Shown: piece after piece, positions 11,681 through 22,670 of the stretch
How the letters are laid out: every line of letters begins with the position of its first letter
Position numbering within the stretch: the stretch's first letter is position 1
Assembly (NCBI GenBank): GCA_033557835.1
Contig: JAWQRO010000450.1
Location: 1 to 38,898, forward strand
Length of the DNA stretch: 38,898 nucleotides
Direction of reading: 5' to 3'
Source: Helochares maculicollis
Taxonomy: Eukaryota; Arthropoda; Insecta; Coleoptera; Hydrophilidae
Translations under genes and position numbers: made by a program
The notes under the pieces: generated by a model
The model's database searches: none
The model's input: the letters and a program-made list of their open reading frames with translations, nothing else
What the model was told of the DNA's origin: nothing

Positions 11681-11864
11681 GGTCGGGAGAAGAATGGACT
11701 GCTCCCATGTACAATGCTAATCCTGCTATTGATAGTACGGAAATTAGGACCACAAAAGAAGCGGCGGCCAAAGTTATGGAACATATTTTGCCCCTGGATT
11801 TTGCGCTACTGGGAGGGGGCGGCACTTGCCACAGCAGCGCAGATTGCCGACTGGAATATTTGTT
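11681..11864 (-). CDS. ndl: nudel-like protein, signal-anchor exon
   Basis: This is an exon of 184 bp between the polypyrimidine acceptor CTATTTTTTTTTTCAG and the donor GTAAGT (11680). It encodes assembled residues 9-69. A short polar N-terminal part with a Pro run (LLWQVPPPPSSAKSRGK) is followed by a hydrophobic helix of about 27 residues (ICSITLAAASFVVLISVLSI and on to LYMGA). There are basic residues just before the helix and none just after it. This predicts a type II orientation, with a short cytoplasmic N-terminus and the SEA domain outside. It starts in phase 0, so the initiator Met must lie in an exon further 5' on the minus strand. The DNA is richer in GC than the introns on either side. 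Confidence 0.85.
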
Positions 11865-12829
11865 CTGAAAAAAAAATAGTTGCATCAGATTTTCGCCAGT
11901 TAAGGAATCGAGGTGTCAATAACATGACCTTCAAATTGGCTCCTGTGGAGTCGCTTGTTATGTATTCAACAGGTAAAATATGCAACTAGATCGATACACA
12001 AACGCCTGGCTGTGGATAGAGAACATCCTGATGGGGTATTCAAAGGAACTTTGAGTATGTATTCGAAATAAAATGTAGCTGTAATATTGGTGTTACTTGT
12101 AACACTTGTTATTTTTCGGTCTAGTAGTTCCTTTAAATTCATTACGAACATACTCCGATAGCGTAACGCTGACATGACACACGACCGAACTAATGACGGA
12201 TGGGTAAACGTTTAGATCTCTTGGAATGTATGGTTCAGTAGCTTGATGTGGTAGCGTATTTTTTCACTGGATCTTGATCTTTGAATGCATTTATTTTCCA
12301 TCCATATTATTTTGCATGCAATTATCTCTACAAAATATACCATAAAATAATGTAATAGCCCTAAATAATAACGCCTTCCCGAGTGTATAATTAATTAAAT
12401 TTCTTCGATGGTACTTGGATCACAAATTAAACCTTAATTTTCGTATAGATGGTCTTATTCTCTTCGGTCTTCGTCTTTTTTTGGCACAGTTGCTTTCGCA
12501 ACTATTCAGCCAGTCAAGAGCTGACGCAGACGGTGATGTTGTATATCTTCATCTAGGAAATACTCATGCCATCACCATCAATTTTTTCCCATGTATTGAA
12601 ATCATATTCTTATGATATATAAAATACGCTTCATGTGCAATATATATCAGTTAAGTGCATAGCATGTAGTCACCAGGAAATCAAACATTAGACTCAGCCA
12701 AACTGTTAGATTTAAGTTTTTTTTAATATAAGTGAATAAAAGTTGAAATGTGGTAAGTGGCGGGATTGCCAACAGGAGTGTATCGTCAATGGCAGAGAAA
12801 CACTTTTATTTGATAATCGCTTAATAAGT
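11865..12829. other. 5' intron of gene 1, proximal part; no gene seen
   Basis: This is AT-rich DNA directly upstream (minus sense) of the signal-anchor exon, with only short chance frames on both strands. If the proposed first exon at 17481-17504 is right, the whole of 11865-17480 is one intron of 5.6 kb, and the retrotransposon fragments at 12830-15270 lie inside it. Confidence 0.5.
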
Positions 12830-13370
12830 ATATTGATTTCGTCAGCCCGCTCTGTTCAACCAAAGAGAATATGGTAAAGATCGCCGATGTCACCGCAAGT
12901 GCAAGACGGGTCTGGAACCAATCCCATCTTATATTTAAAACAGGAGACCAAGACATGATTACATCGAATTCTGGGCGAAAAACCGATAATTCTCAAGTTG
13001 TTTTTTTTTCTTGTTTTAAGTCAAGGCTTCAGTGTGACCCTGGGATGAAGTCTCCCAAAAGCTACTGTCGTCTTTTGGATGTCCTAAAAACCCAAAGTGA
13101 TTGCCAAGTATTTAACGTATTTTTAGTTAATGCCGGAGTAAATACATAGTGTTCCATACTTGACTGAAGAAGTGGATCAAGCGACAATCCAGACCTATCC
13201 AGCTCGGTCGGTCTCTCATTTCCCAGAATATTACAATGAGATGGGATCCATAAGATATCAACCCTGGAATTGAGATAATTTACTTTATTGTAATTATTCA
13301 CTTTTTCTAGTTTACCCAAAGTAACACCAGGGAGAGTACTAGCCGTCTTAGAACTAGACAAAATCATTAC
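12830..13370 (-). mobile_element. I-like non-LTR retrotransposon remnant: RNase H end and cysteine motif
   Basis: The minus strand, read from 13367 downwards, gives the C-terminal part of an RNase H domain (DILWIPSHCNILGNERP). A tail follows (FTPALTKNTLNTWQSLWVF), and after stops and a frame change comes SCTCGDIGDLYHILFG at about 12925-12865. The order RNase H, then a Cys/His tail, is that of I-group retrotransposon polyproteins, which copy the element through RNA. Reverse transcriptase itself is absent and the frame is broken, so this is a dead fragment. Its RNase H part is duplicated in tandem at 13631-14110. Confidence 0.8.
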
Positions 13371-13630
13371 TTTGCTCTTACTTACGAATAGTTACTGTTA
13401 TTGAATCGGTTTGCATTAGCAAAAAGAATCCACCTTAAGTGGATGCTTTTCTAATATTGAACATATACTTAACATGTAACTGGGCATGGACATCCATCTG
13501 GCTGAGTCCTTTCTACAGTATGACTGATTATTTCCAATCGAATCTCAAACTTACTATTCACTATTTACCGGTTAACGGATCTCTTCCAGAGAATAATAGG
13601 AGCAGGGCTTTGTTTTAAGGATATCACATA
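13153..13630 (-). repeat. 478-bp tandem duplication, unit 1
   Basis: From TCCATACTTGACTGAAGAAG at 13153 the sequence repeats at 13631 with an offset of 478 bp, and the match, roughly nine bases in ten by eye, continues through the whole unit. Shared markers are CATTTCCCAGAATATTACAA, the TTAAGTGGATGCTT block and CCAGAGAATAATAGGAGCA. The unit covers part of the RNase H remnant plus about 250 bp of its upstream sequence. Confidence 0.9.
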
Positions 13631-14110
13631 TCCATACTTGACTGAAGAAGTAGATCAAGCGACAATCCAGACCTATCCAGCTGGATCGCCCTCTCATTTC
13701 CCAGAATATTACAATGAGATGGGATCCATAAGACTACAACCCTGGAATTGAGATCAATTACTTTATTGTAATTATTCACTTTTTCCAGTTTTGGTCCACC
13801 CAAAGTAACACCAGGGAGAGTACTAGCCGTCTTAGAACTTGACAAAACCATGACTTTGCTCTAACTTACGGATAGTTACTGTTATTGAATCGGTTTGCAT
13901 TAGCAAAAAGAATCCACCTTAAGTGGATGCTTATCTAAAATTGAACATATACTTAACATGTAACTGGGCATGCACATCCATCTAGTTGAGTTCTTTCTAC
14001 AGTTTGACAAATTATTTCCAATCAAATCAAAAAACAAATACTCACTATTTACCGGATTATGGATTTCTTCCAGAGAATAATAGGAGCAAAGCTTTTTCTT
14101 TTGAGAATAT
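13631..14110 (-). repeat. 478-bp tandem duplication, unit 2 with second RNase H fragment
   Basis: This is the second unit of the duplication. On the minus strand, 13851-13624 again reads an RNase H end (VVLWIPSHCNILGNER) with small differences from unit 1, including one extra Gly-Pro in the upstream part. The repeat ends near 14110, after GAATATCAC. The copies have diverged independently, so the duplication is not an assembly stutter of identical sequence. Confidence 0.9.
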
Positions 14111-14123
14111 CACTTTTAAATGA

Positions 14124-14600
14124 ACTAATTACACCCAGTTTTACTCGGATGGTTATAAATCAAAGGAGAGTATTGGAGTGATATTCTTTATCCCTTCAGC
14201 TCAAAGTAGCGAATCTATAAAACTACGCTGGAAAGCCTCCAGCTTTACTTCCGAGGTATTTGCAATACTTGCTGGTTTGAAGGCAATTTCAATTAAGATC
14301 AGTGGGAAATTTATGAATCTAATGGATTCTTTTGGTCAGATAAAAAGTCTTGAAAATGTGTACAAAAATAGCAGATCTAGCTATTTGATAGTTGACGTTG
14401 TCCATAGAATCCATTTATTAAGGAATAAAATATAGACATTGACCTAGTGCGGTTAAAGGGGCAATGCAGCATCATATTTTCTTCTGGTGAAAATGTTCTA
14501 CTTACTCTTAACACCTTTACTAAAAAACGGTTGTGCTGATAAGGAAGATCTTTCACATTTTAGTTCGGGTTCTAAGGATAATATACACATTTTTAAGTAT
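14124..14600 (+). mobile_element. retrotransposon RNase H remnant in opposite orientation
   Basis: The plus strand, open from 14124 to 14435, encodes the N-terminal part of an RNase H domain. FYSDGYKSKESIGVIFF carries the first catalytic Asp, SEVFAILAGLKAI the Glu, and NLMDSFGQIKSLE the second Asp, so all three are kept. The frame then breaks. Pieces of the later part can still be read, RLKGQCSI at about 14449 and CADKEDLSHF at about 14533. The copy therefore runs beyond the open frame but is decayed. It points away from the copies on the minus strand on both sides. Confidence 0.75.
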
Positions 14601-14804
14601 GTGTATTTGTTTGGTACCGAGATTAAGCCAACTTACCGGAAATAAAGTTAATAAGAATTCAAATTTCTACCTTTTTATATGGTACCGGGAAACAGAACAC
14701 AGCGATACACTTTAAGTTAAGGGTCGGGTCCATGCAGTCTTTCATGGAAGAGATACACAAACAGGATTATACTATGGTTTGACAACAGTGTTTGTGGACT
14801 GTAT

Positions 14805-15270
14805 CTAAAATGCTAGTCTACAAGTTTTCATAAATTTGACGATAATATCAAATACTACTTTGCTGTTACTTCGTAGCAGTGTTAGGAGCAGGGTGTTTAT
14901 TTTTCTTAGATCTTCCAAGAATTGGTCTGTTTGCTGTTCATGAATCTTACCACCAATAAAAATGTAATCCAAGTCTGCACACGAAGAACCACATTCACAA
15001 ACGGGGGAATCCCAACTGTGTATCTTGAATAAATGTGCTGGATAACAGGCGTGTCCAAATGTAAGCCTAGTAATACTGCTCGAGTAGAATTTTGAATTGG
15101 AGTAAATGCTCTGCCATGGATTGGTTATTATCGATGGTTGTATCAAAGCATATTGAGTATTACGTCCCGTAAATATCCAAAGCTTCTGTATTTGCTTTGG
15201 ACAGTGTGTATTTAGAGGGCAAGTGTTAAGTTTGGAGTCATTTCGTGGTGCTATATGAGATAAATGGTTA
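14805..15270 (-). mobile_element. I-like retrotransposon remnant, C-terminal tail
   Basis: Read on the minus strand, the frame is open from about 15270 to 14805. It gives the region after RNase H: KLWIFTGRNTQYALIQ, NPWQSIYSNSKFYSSS, RLTFGHACYPAHLFKI and the cysteine motif SPVCECGSSCADLDYIF. It ends with a stop after about 155 residues. The uninterrupted frame makes this the best preserved of the three retrotransposon pieces here. No reverse transcriptase part adjoins it. It may belong to the same family as 12830-13370 but to a different insertion. Confidence 0.7.
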
Positions 15271-17480
15271 GTTGAGAATATAGGCTAGGCCAAATGAGTC
15301 TGTCAAGCCCAATCAAACAAAAAACAATGTAATAGCAATTCCGTATACTTCATGATTGCTTGCAATGCGATATTAAAAGGTCTCTTGAAAGAATAAATAC
15401 GAATCGCGAAACCACGCCATCAGTTCTGTTCCACATTTTGCTAAATTTATTATGATTATGAAGGCAAGCAAAATATCTGCAAGGCCCAAGAGAAAAGAGG
15501 AAAACATTTTATGAAAAACTTCAAGTGCTTTTAATAAAGGGAACGCACTTAAGAAGTTATTGGTGCTACAAAAGATGGGGCCTTAAAGAATGTAATTCAC
15601 TTTTATTTGAAAAATTTGTCCTGAATGTATACATTTACAAGAGCATTGGAAAATATCTGTATTATTCATAAATTAACGTTTCAATATTTGGATCATAAGA
15701 AAGAGCGGAAAAGTACCGTAATGCCAAAGTTGCTGTTTCTCAAACATTATCGTTACTACATTCACATACATTCATGTGTCTTTCGTTGGTGACTCACCTG
15801 CTTAAACCAATATAAAATGGAAATAAATTATATGCCAATAAAATTGATTTACTTACAAATACATGTGCATGAAAATGAGCTACTGTTAAGCCATGATTAA
15901 ATTGAAATGTATTGCCAGCGAATCTATTTCAAATTAGAAGTAAATTAAAAGCTTTGACGATTCTGCCATTGACCTATAACTGACGGAACAAATTAAAGAT
16001 TATTTGCATAATCGAATATAGGTGGAATAATAATATAAAAACTATAATCATGATCTTGAGCTGGGCTATCAACGTTATATCTGTATTGAAATGTAAATTA
16101 ATTCTTCGGTATATCGAAGGCATTTCGGCAGCAACAACATATTTGTACATTAGGATCTATAAAAGCAAAGTCGAGCGAGCCCATATTCATACAGTTTATT
16201 AGTGAACAATTATCATATCCTCATGTATGGATGGAATATCATCTCATGGGAAGTTGCAAAAAGATAGACCACCCATTACAAAGTTACCAAGAATCACTAA
16301 TTGTTGCGCCCTACGTTCCCAAAATGCCATCGGTACAGCCTTATTAAAATACCGGTTGTTTTTCGTACGTCAAACGGGTCTATCTCGGAATTTTAATTCT
16401 TAGTCTTATTATATGTAATTATTTTGTATGAACATCTTGTACATTTAATGAAAAACTTGATATTTAACTGGCCCTTATTCGCTCGCAGAGTCGTAGATGG
16501 GATCTCCGATACTTGTTTATAACATAATCTAAATTTTTATGTTGTTTAACGGTACGCCGGCTTAATTACATATTAATATCATTTTTATGAAATATGCATA
16601 AGAAGAGGATGTGAATTATCTCGACTAAACTTCTCAGGAGATCGGGCAAGATCATTAACAGACCTCTGAGCAATCGGATCCACACGTGAAAGTAAGAATT
16701 TTCTAATACCGCTCGCCTTTCAAAACTTCTGCGAGAAAAAAGGAGTTAATAAAAAATTCCTCACTATACAGCCAAAAAGCCATTTAATTAAAAAAAGGTG
16801 TTCGCTACCGGTAGGTTACTATGGAGACATTTCATGGGGGTCATTTAAGATAAAGGAATAAAATTTTAAAATATATTGTTCAGTCTAAAGTCTGAATATA
16901 CAAATCGGGAATATATTTTAACTTGTAATTGTGATTGGCTTCGGTTATTCCACGTAAAAACGCGTCCAAATCTCCAGGACTCTTCGGCAGTTTTTCAAAA
17001 TTGAATCGTTGTAAGCCTCATAAATTTGTTTTATGATCTATTTTCAGGACTCATACTTGTATAAAAACTAATAGTTTTATTAGTTTTTATGGTGCTTTTA
17101 TAGAGCTGTTTATTTTCATGGCTAATCCTGGCAATTTCCACAAACTTTTGCTGTCAACGCTTTCGATTTTATGACTTCTTTTTCCAGCCAATGAAAGTTA
17201 TTTGGTCTATATTTTTCGATTCATTTCTACGGCCAATTATAAACAACTTCTGACCTCGTACAAGATATTGAATATTAACTAACTTGGTTTACTGAAAACC
17301 GTTGCCAGATCGACTAGTAGGTTTTAGAAATTTTTGGTCCTCCGTTACGAGCGTATACAAACACAAACGTAAATCACAATTGACATTTTTAAAAGTGGAA
17401 TTATCGGCTTAAAATACAAAATAAATTTTACACACATCATGATTTATTTGACTAGATCATTGTTTCTAGCGCTTACTTAC
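15271..17480. other. AT-rich stretch, no gene seen
   Basis: Only short chance frames occur on either strand. A strong donor-like site on the minus strand (CAG then GTGAGT, near 15794) has no plausible coding sequence before it. If the first exon at 17481-17504 is right, this is intron of gene 1. Confidence 0.5.
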
Positions 17481-17504
17481 CTGCAAATTCTTCAAAATAA
17501 ACAT
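17481..17504 (-). CDS. ndl: candidate first coding exon of gene 1 (8 codons)
   Basis: On the minus strand an ATG at 17504 opens MFILKNLQ and runs into a perfect donor, CAG followed by GTAAGTAAG, at 17480. An in-frame TGA lies 33 bp before the ATG. The donor is in phase 0, exactly what the signal-anchor exon at 11864 requires. The joined N-terminus would be 34 residues before the membrane helix, a normal length for a type II protein. No better phase-0 candidate was noticed nearer. Eight codons carry too little information to prove an exon, and another first exon elsewhere upstream is possible. Confidence 0.35.
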
Positions 17505-17584
17505 AAGTTTGCTTATATTTTTGATTATGTAAAATCATATTATTCTTGAAATAAGTTATCGTACCTTTGATATCTTCATTATAC

Positions 17585-18670
17585 GTTTTGCCAAAACGAG
17601 TTTGTGATAAATAATAAATGAATACACTATAAAATCAACACACGAAATTGCTGTGAATCCATTAATTTCAACATCGCCAAAGTAGCGTGTATAAAATCGT
17701 TGTAACTCGTGGACTAATAATCGGATTGTTATGAAATTTTGACAGGTATGGTCTCAATATTGATGCTTCGTAAAAATAAGAGGAACTTTTCATTAGTGGT
17801 GCCCTTGTATATTTGCGTTCTAGGGTAACTTTGTTATAGACTTCTCAAGATGAATCCCAGAGTTACTATAATTTTTGAGCTTGTAAAGTCATATTTTTCT
17901 TGGGATGTGTAGTTGCCCCCTTAACATTTTAAAGTGTCAGCTATTTACTGTAACTTTAAATTGTGGTTTGCCAAAACGAGCTTTTAAAGAAGACATGGTA
18001 AATCAATGCTCCAGATTGCTTTCAACTTATTGTTTTTAACAACGCCAAAGCAGCGTCACTAAAACCGATGTAACTTGTGCACTAATGCTCAGATTGTTAT
18101 GAAAATTTGACAGGTAGTGTCTGAAGTATTCCTAAAAAATAGGATGAATTTGTGATTAGTGGCGCCCCCATGTATTTGCGTTCGAGCGTAACTTTTCTAA
18201 AGACTTCTCAAAATGAATTCCAGATTTCCTAAACTGTTTGAGCTTGTATAAACACGTTTTTCTTGGAGTCTGTGCTGTTGCCTTAATATTTTAAAGTGTC
18301 AGCTATCTACTGTAACTTCATTTTGCGGTTTGCCAAAACGAGCATATGAAGAAGAAATGGTAAATCAATGCACGAGGTTGCTTTGAGTTCATTGTTTTCA
18401 ACATTGCCAAAGTAGCGTCACTAAAACAGTTGTAACTTGTGAACTAATGGTCCGATTGTTATGAAAATTTGACAGGTATTGTCTGAAGTATTCCTAAAAA
18501 ATAGGATGAATTTGTGATTAGTGGCGCCCCCATGTATTTGCGTTCGAGCGTAACTCTTCTAAAGACTTCTCAAAATGAATTCCAGATTTCATAAACTTTT
18601 TGGGCTTATATAACCACGTTTTTCTTGGGGTGTGTGCTGTTCCCTTAATATCTTAAAGTGCCATTAAATT
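17585..18670 (+). repeat. tandem array, about 365-bp unit, three copies
   Basis: The marker TTTGCCAAAACGAG occurs at 17587, 17967 and 18329. GATTGTTATGAAA occurs at 17724, 18092 and 18454, giving periods of 362-380 bp. Other shared blocks are TTTGACAGGTA, GTATTTGCGTTC, AGACTTCTCAA and TTTTAAAGTGTCAG. Copies 2 and 3 are clearly closer to each other than to copy 1. The unit has no long open frame. The array begins about 80 bp upstream (minus sense) of the candidate first exon of gene 1. Confidence 0.9.
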
Positions 18671-21239
18671 TATCTGCTTGTTGATAAATATTTTGCTAGT
18701 ATTCCTTTCCCAATGGCAGTGAGTCGATTTATTGCTTGTTAAGATTTGTTTAAAATTTATGAAACGTGCGCGGAAATGCATTATTGTTATTTTTTTATTT
18801 GAATTTAATTTGATAGCTCTGCAAACACACTATTTTGTCACAAGTCAAAACACATCCTTCGTGTTTTGTCCTGATATGTGAGGCATGTCTATTTTTATAA
18901 AGATGCTGCTAAGAACACCCTATATGCCTGCCCCCAGAGGTTGGTTAAAGCAGAAGGATTTCCCGAAATATACAATATGATGTTATGCTGTTTTTGATGT
19001 AGGAGGAGGAAATTTTAAACGACATTCTTTCGACATAAAATGTAGCCGAGGCGCTTTTTGGACATGATGTAGTCATTGCGGCGGAATATAGTAATGTAAA
19101 GCGATATTCTTTCGGCGTCACGTTCTGCCTCCTATGGCCCAAAAAAACTTAACGCGCTGCAATAAACTTTAACTTCAGTGATTGCTGATGTTCATATTTC
19201 TGTTTCTATTTCACAAGAAAGGTTTTTCGTTCATGAAAAAAATTAATCTCGAGATTTTGACGGATCTAACGAAGTGTTTTGTTTGTGATGCCAGTATTTT
19301 TATAGAGATAAAGATGTCGTTGTGTCTGCAAAATGTTCTTTAGCCCAATATGGTCTATCGGCATTCGAATATTAGACACACTTTCAACATATTTACATAC
19401 AAATTGCCAGGTCGTGTTCAAATGGCCGTTCTAAAAATGTGGTTTCAGTACTGGGAACTAATAATGCAACACCCTGCATACACATAACTCTTAGTTTTAC
19501 ACAATTTAAAGTGGACCGTTACTGTTGTAGGCGTTCGAGTGATTTCGGCCAGGCTAATGTCCAGCTCAACATTAACGATGGCATGCGGATGTGAGATGCA
19601 TCAATAGAAATGCCCCAATAAGTGGTACCCCGATGTGCCATTACCTATAAACCGCATTAAGCCGGCCCTGATTCCATTGTATCGCACGACCGTAGCTAAA
19701 CGATTAACGAACCGTATCTTATCAAGCTAACAATAAACAAGATTTACTTTTTGTCGGAATTTCGAAGTTTGGATAGAAAAGTGCTAATTCTTCCCTAGCC
19801 TACTAATTGACTCTTACATCTCTTGCGTCACTTTATAAGGCGAGCGCAAGCAAATTCTCGGAGGAATGCGATGCAAATATGTAAGATATCCCATAATATT
19901 GGAATAAACAATAATCAAACCGGATCTGCACGACTTAATACGGCACTATAGTATGGGGGCAACCACCTCGCAAGGCCACACTTCCTTCCACCGTATCTCA
20001 TCTTCAATACTTGCACTATCTCTAACTAACGAGTAAAATAAGCTTTTCACAGAATCTACAATGCATCAAGTAAATTCACACAGAACGTATATTTACAACG
20101 CCCCTGAATCCTTGGGAAGTAGTTTATTAGAATATTTTACAGAACGAGAACGACGCTGCGTCGCGTCGAAATGCAAAACCAATTTCATTGCGATTTAGAG
20201 CACAGAATATGTCGGTCCGATTGAATTTAAATAAACCAATTATCCAGAAAAACTGTAAATATCATATAACAGCACGCGGAATTCATTGCCGTGGAATAAT
20301 TTGATATGGCGAGGAAAAAATTTTAATTAAAAATTATATGTTGGCGCGGTAACGGTGCTCATTTCTTTTGCTCTTCCACCTATAAGTTAGTACTATTGAT
20401 ATTTTATAATCTAGCACACAATGAAAACAGTTAGGCACGAAACGACTGTTTATGTAGTCTTGTCTAATATCTTAATTTTCGGTGTGACGGACGCGATAGC
20501 GACGATTTAGAGTTCATAAGCCATTGTTTTAGCGTTTTTTTGTTCGTAGTACCCGCTAGTTTTAATGTTCTTTCCAGAAGCTCGTTTTAAAAAGCGGTTG
20601 TGGTCCAGTGGGAATTGTTTAACTTTTAATTTTAAGTGAGTCGTAATAACAGGAAGTGTTTACGTGCAAGCTAATGAACAAAGAAAGCTTTGAATAATGA
20701 GGTACTGTAATTATTGGTACTGATGTCTCCAGATTTTTCATATTTCAGAACCCCGTCCAGGCTAGAGCCACACAAACTGGTCAAAGCGAACGCCCTTGAC
20801 TCCTCTCGCGGTATTCTATATCGAAGCACCTATATTCATGTATCCAATACGTCTTGACCTACCTCAACACGACGAACTTGTACTCTTCTTTCAGTTTCAG
20901 TTTATAATCTATCGTGGTTATTTATAATCGCCGCGTTACAGCCATGCGCATGAAAATATAACTTCTCTTCTTGTTTTGTAAGGTTCTGTCCATAACATTC
21001 CTTTGATTACACAAATAACACAAACAAAACGTTTATCAGTTATCGTATTAACAAATAATCAAATAAGGTAGTAGTACCATACCAACATTAATTTAATTAT
21101 AAAGGAGTTTCTCTTCGGCCTACGCTTTATTTTCGGAATTGATTTTACCTAGACCTGATGTTTTGACACATCAGTTAACCTTTTTAAGAAGATACGGAAG
21201 CGTGCCAATGATAAAACTAATCAGAGTACCTAAGATTTG
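18671..21239. other. no gene seen; locally GC-richer islands
   Basis: There is no supportable exon. The minus-strand frame at 18945-19142 has no recognisable domain and contains two copies of a motif resembling ATTCTTTCG, so it may be part of an unknown repeat. Segments at about 19530-19760 and 20740-20950 are richer in GC and lower in simple runs than their surroundings. They are upstream of gene 1 and could be regulatory or unrecognised non-coding elements; nothing in the sequence proves either. Confidence 0.4.
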
Positions 21240-22670
21240 ACTGTTCTCACTACAATACGAGTGCATGTAAAAACGATAGCTGTCAGACCGTTTGAGGTGC
21301 ATTAATGAAATTGGGCCTAGGGCTATTATCGCAAAATCGTAGATTTGTATCAACTTTTGGGGCATGTAGTACTACCGGAAGTACTTGTTTACCTATAGAG
21401 CTTACAATTTTTTCAAATAAACTGGTCGATAAAATAGAGTTATTTAGCTGACACTTCGTGCACCTCTTAAGCGCCCAAAAAAATTGTAGGTACTAATTTT
21501 CAACATTATCGGCGCATTAGAAGTGCTATTTCTTACAGAATATTCCCTTGTTAGCCGACCTTGAAATAAAACACCGGTGAAATTTAGCGTACGGCTACTA
21601 GCGCAAAATTGTACATTTGAAACAGTTTTGGGACATGTAGTACTACCGGAAGTACTTGTTTACCTACGCAGTTTCAAAATTTTTCAAATAAACTGATCGA
21701 TAAAACAGAGTTATTTAGCTGACACTTCGTGCACCTCTTAAGCGCCCAAAAAATTGTAAGTACTAATTTTCAACATGATCGGCGCATTAGAAGTGCAATT
21801 TTTTACAGAATATTCCCTTGTTAGCAGACCTTGGAATAAAACACCGATGAAATTTAGGGTACGGCTACTAGCGCAAAATTGTACATTTGAAACAGTTTTG
21901 GGACATGTAGTACTACCGGAAGTACTTGTTTACCTACGCAGTTTCGAAATTTTTCAAATAAACTGATCGATAAAATAGAGTTATTTAGCTAACACTTCGC
22001 GCATCTCTTAAGCGCCCAAAAAAATTGTAGGTACTAATTTTCAACATAATCGGCGCATTAGAAATGGCATTTTTTTAATAGAATATTCCATTTTTATCAG
22101 ACCTTGGAATAAAACACCGATGAAATTTGGCGTACGATTGCTAGCGCAAAATCGTATATTTGAATCAGCTTTTGGGGCATGTAGTACTACCGGATGTACT
22201 TGTTTACCTACGCAGTTTAGAAATTTTTCAAATAAACTGGTCGATAAAATAGAGCTATTTAGCTCACACTTTCTGCCCGTCTTAGGCGTCCAAAAAATGT
22301 AGGTACTAATTTTCAATATGATCGGAGCATTAGAAGTGCTATTTCTTTATAGAATATTCACTTTTTAGCAGACCTTGCAATAAAACATCGATGAAGTTTG
22401 GCGTACGGCTACTAGCGCATAATCGTACATTTGAATCAGCTTTAGGGTCATGTAGTACTACCGGAAGTACTTGCTTACATAAGCAGTTTAGAAATGTTTT
22501 CAAGTACACTAGTCGTCAAAACACAGCTATTCAGTCAAACTTTCATACTTTTCTTAAATGCTTAGAAAAATGGTCGATACAATTTCAACATGGGGGACCA
22601 CCGGAATCGCCACTTTTTATATCTTTCCGAGTTTCATATAATGTAAGCCGTGGAATGACGGAAAAAATAC
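21240..22670 (+). repeat. tandem array, about 270-bp unit, five copies
   Basis: The marker CATGTAGTACTACCGG occurs at 21363, 21634, 21904, 22178 and 22449, giving periods of 271, 270, 274 and 271 bp. Each unit also has CTAGCGCAAAAT (with variants), AAATAAACTGGTCGATAAAA, TTATTTAGCT, a GCGCCCAAAAAATTGTA block and GATCGGCGCATTAGAAGTG. The first unit has a divergent left part, and the last decays from about 22480 on. GTAGTACTAC is a perfect 10-bp palindrome in every unit. Short frames repeat in each unit (for example 21775-21966, 22120-22302 and 22391-22693) but do not stay open across units, so it is not a gene. Confidence 0.95.

Noticed and set aside
11966..12175. Minus-strand frame upstream of the signal-anchor exon as its first exon
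   Set aside because: There is no phase-0 donor at its end, and a stop separates it from the membrane exon.
12871..13149. 92-codon frame on the plus strand
   Set aside because: It is the shadow of the retrotransposon remnant on the minus strand, whose cysteine motif and RNase H are recognisable.
18945..19142. 65-codon frame on the minus strand, possible small gene
   Set aside because: No domain, no splice context and an internally repeated motif; more likely an unknown repeat.
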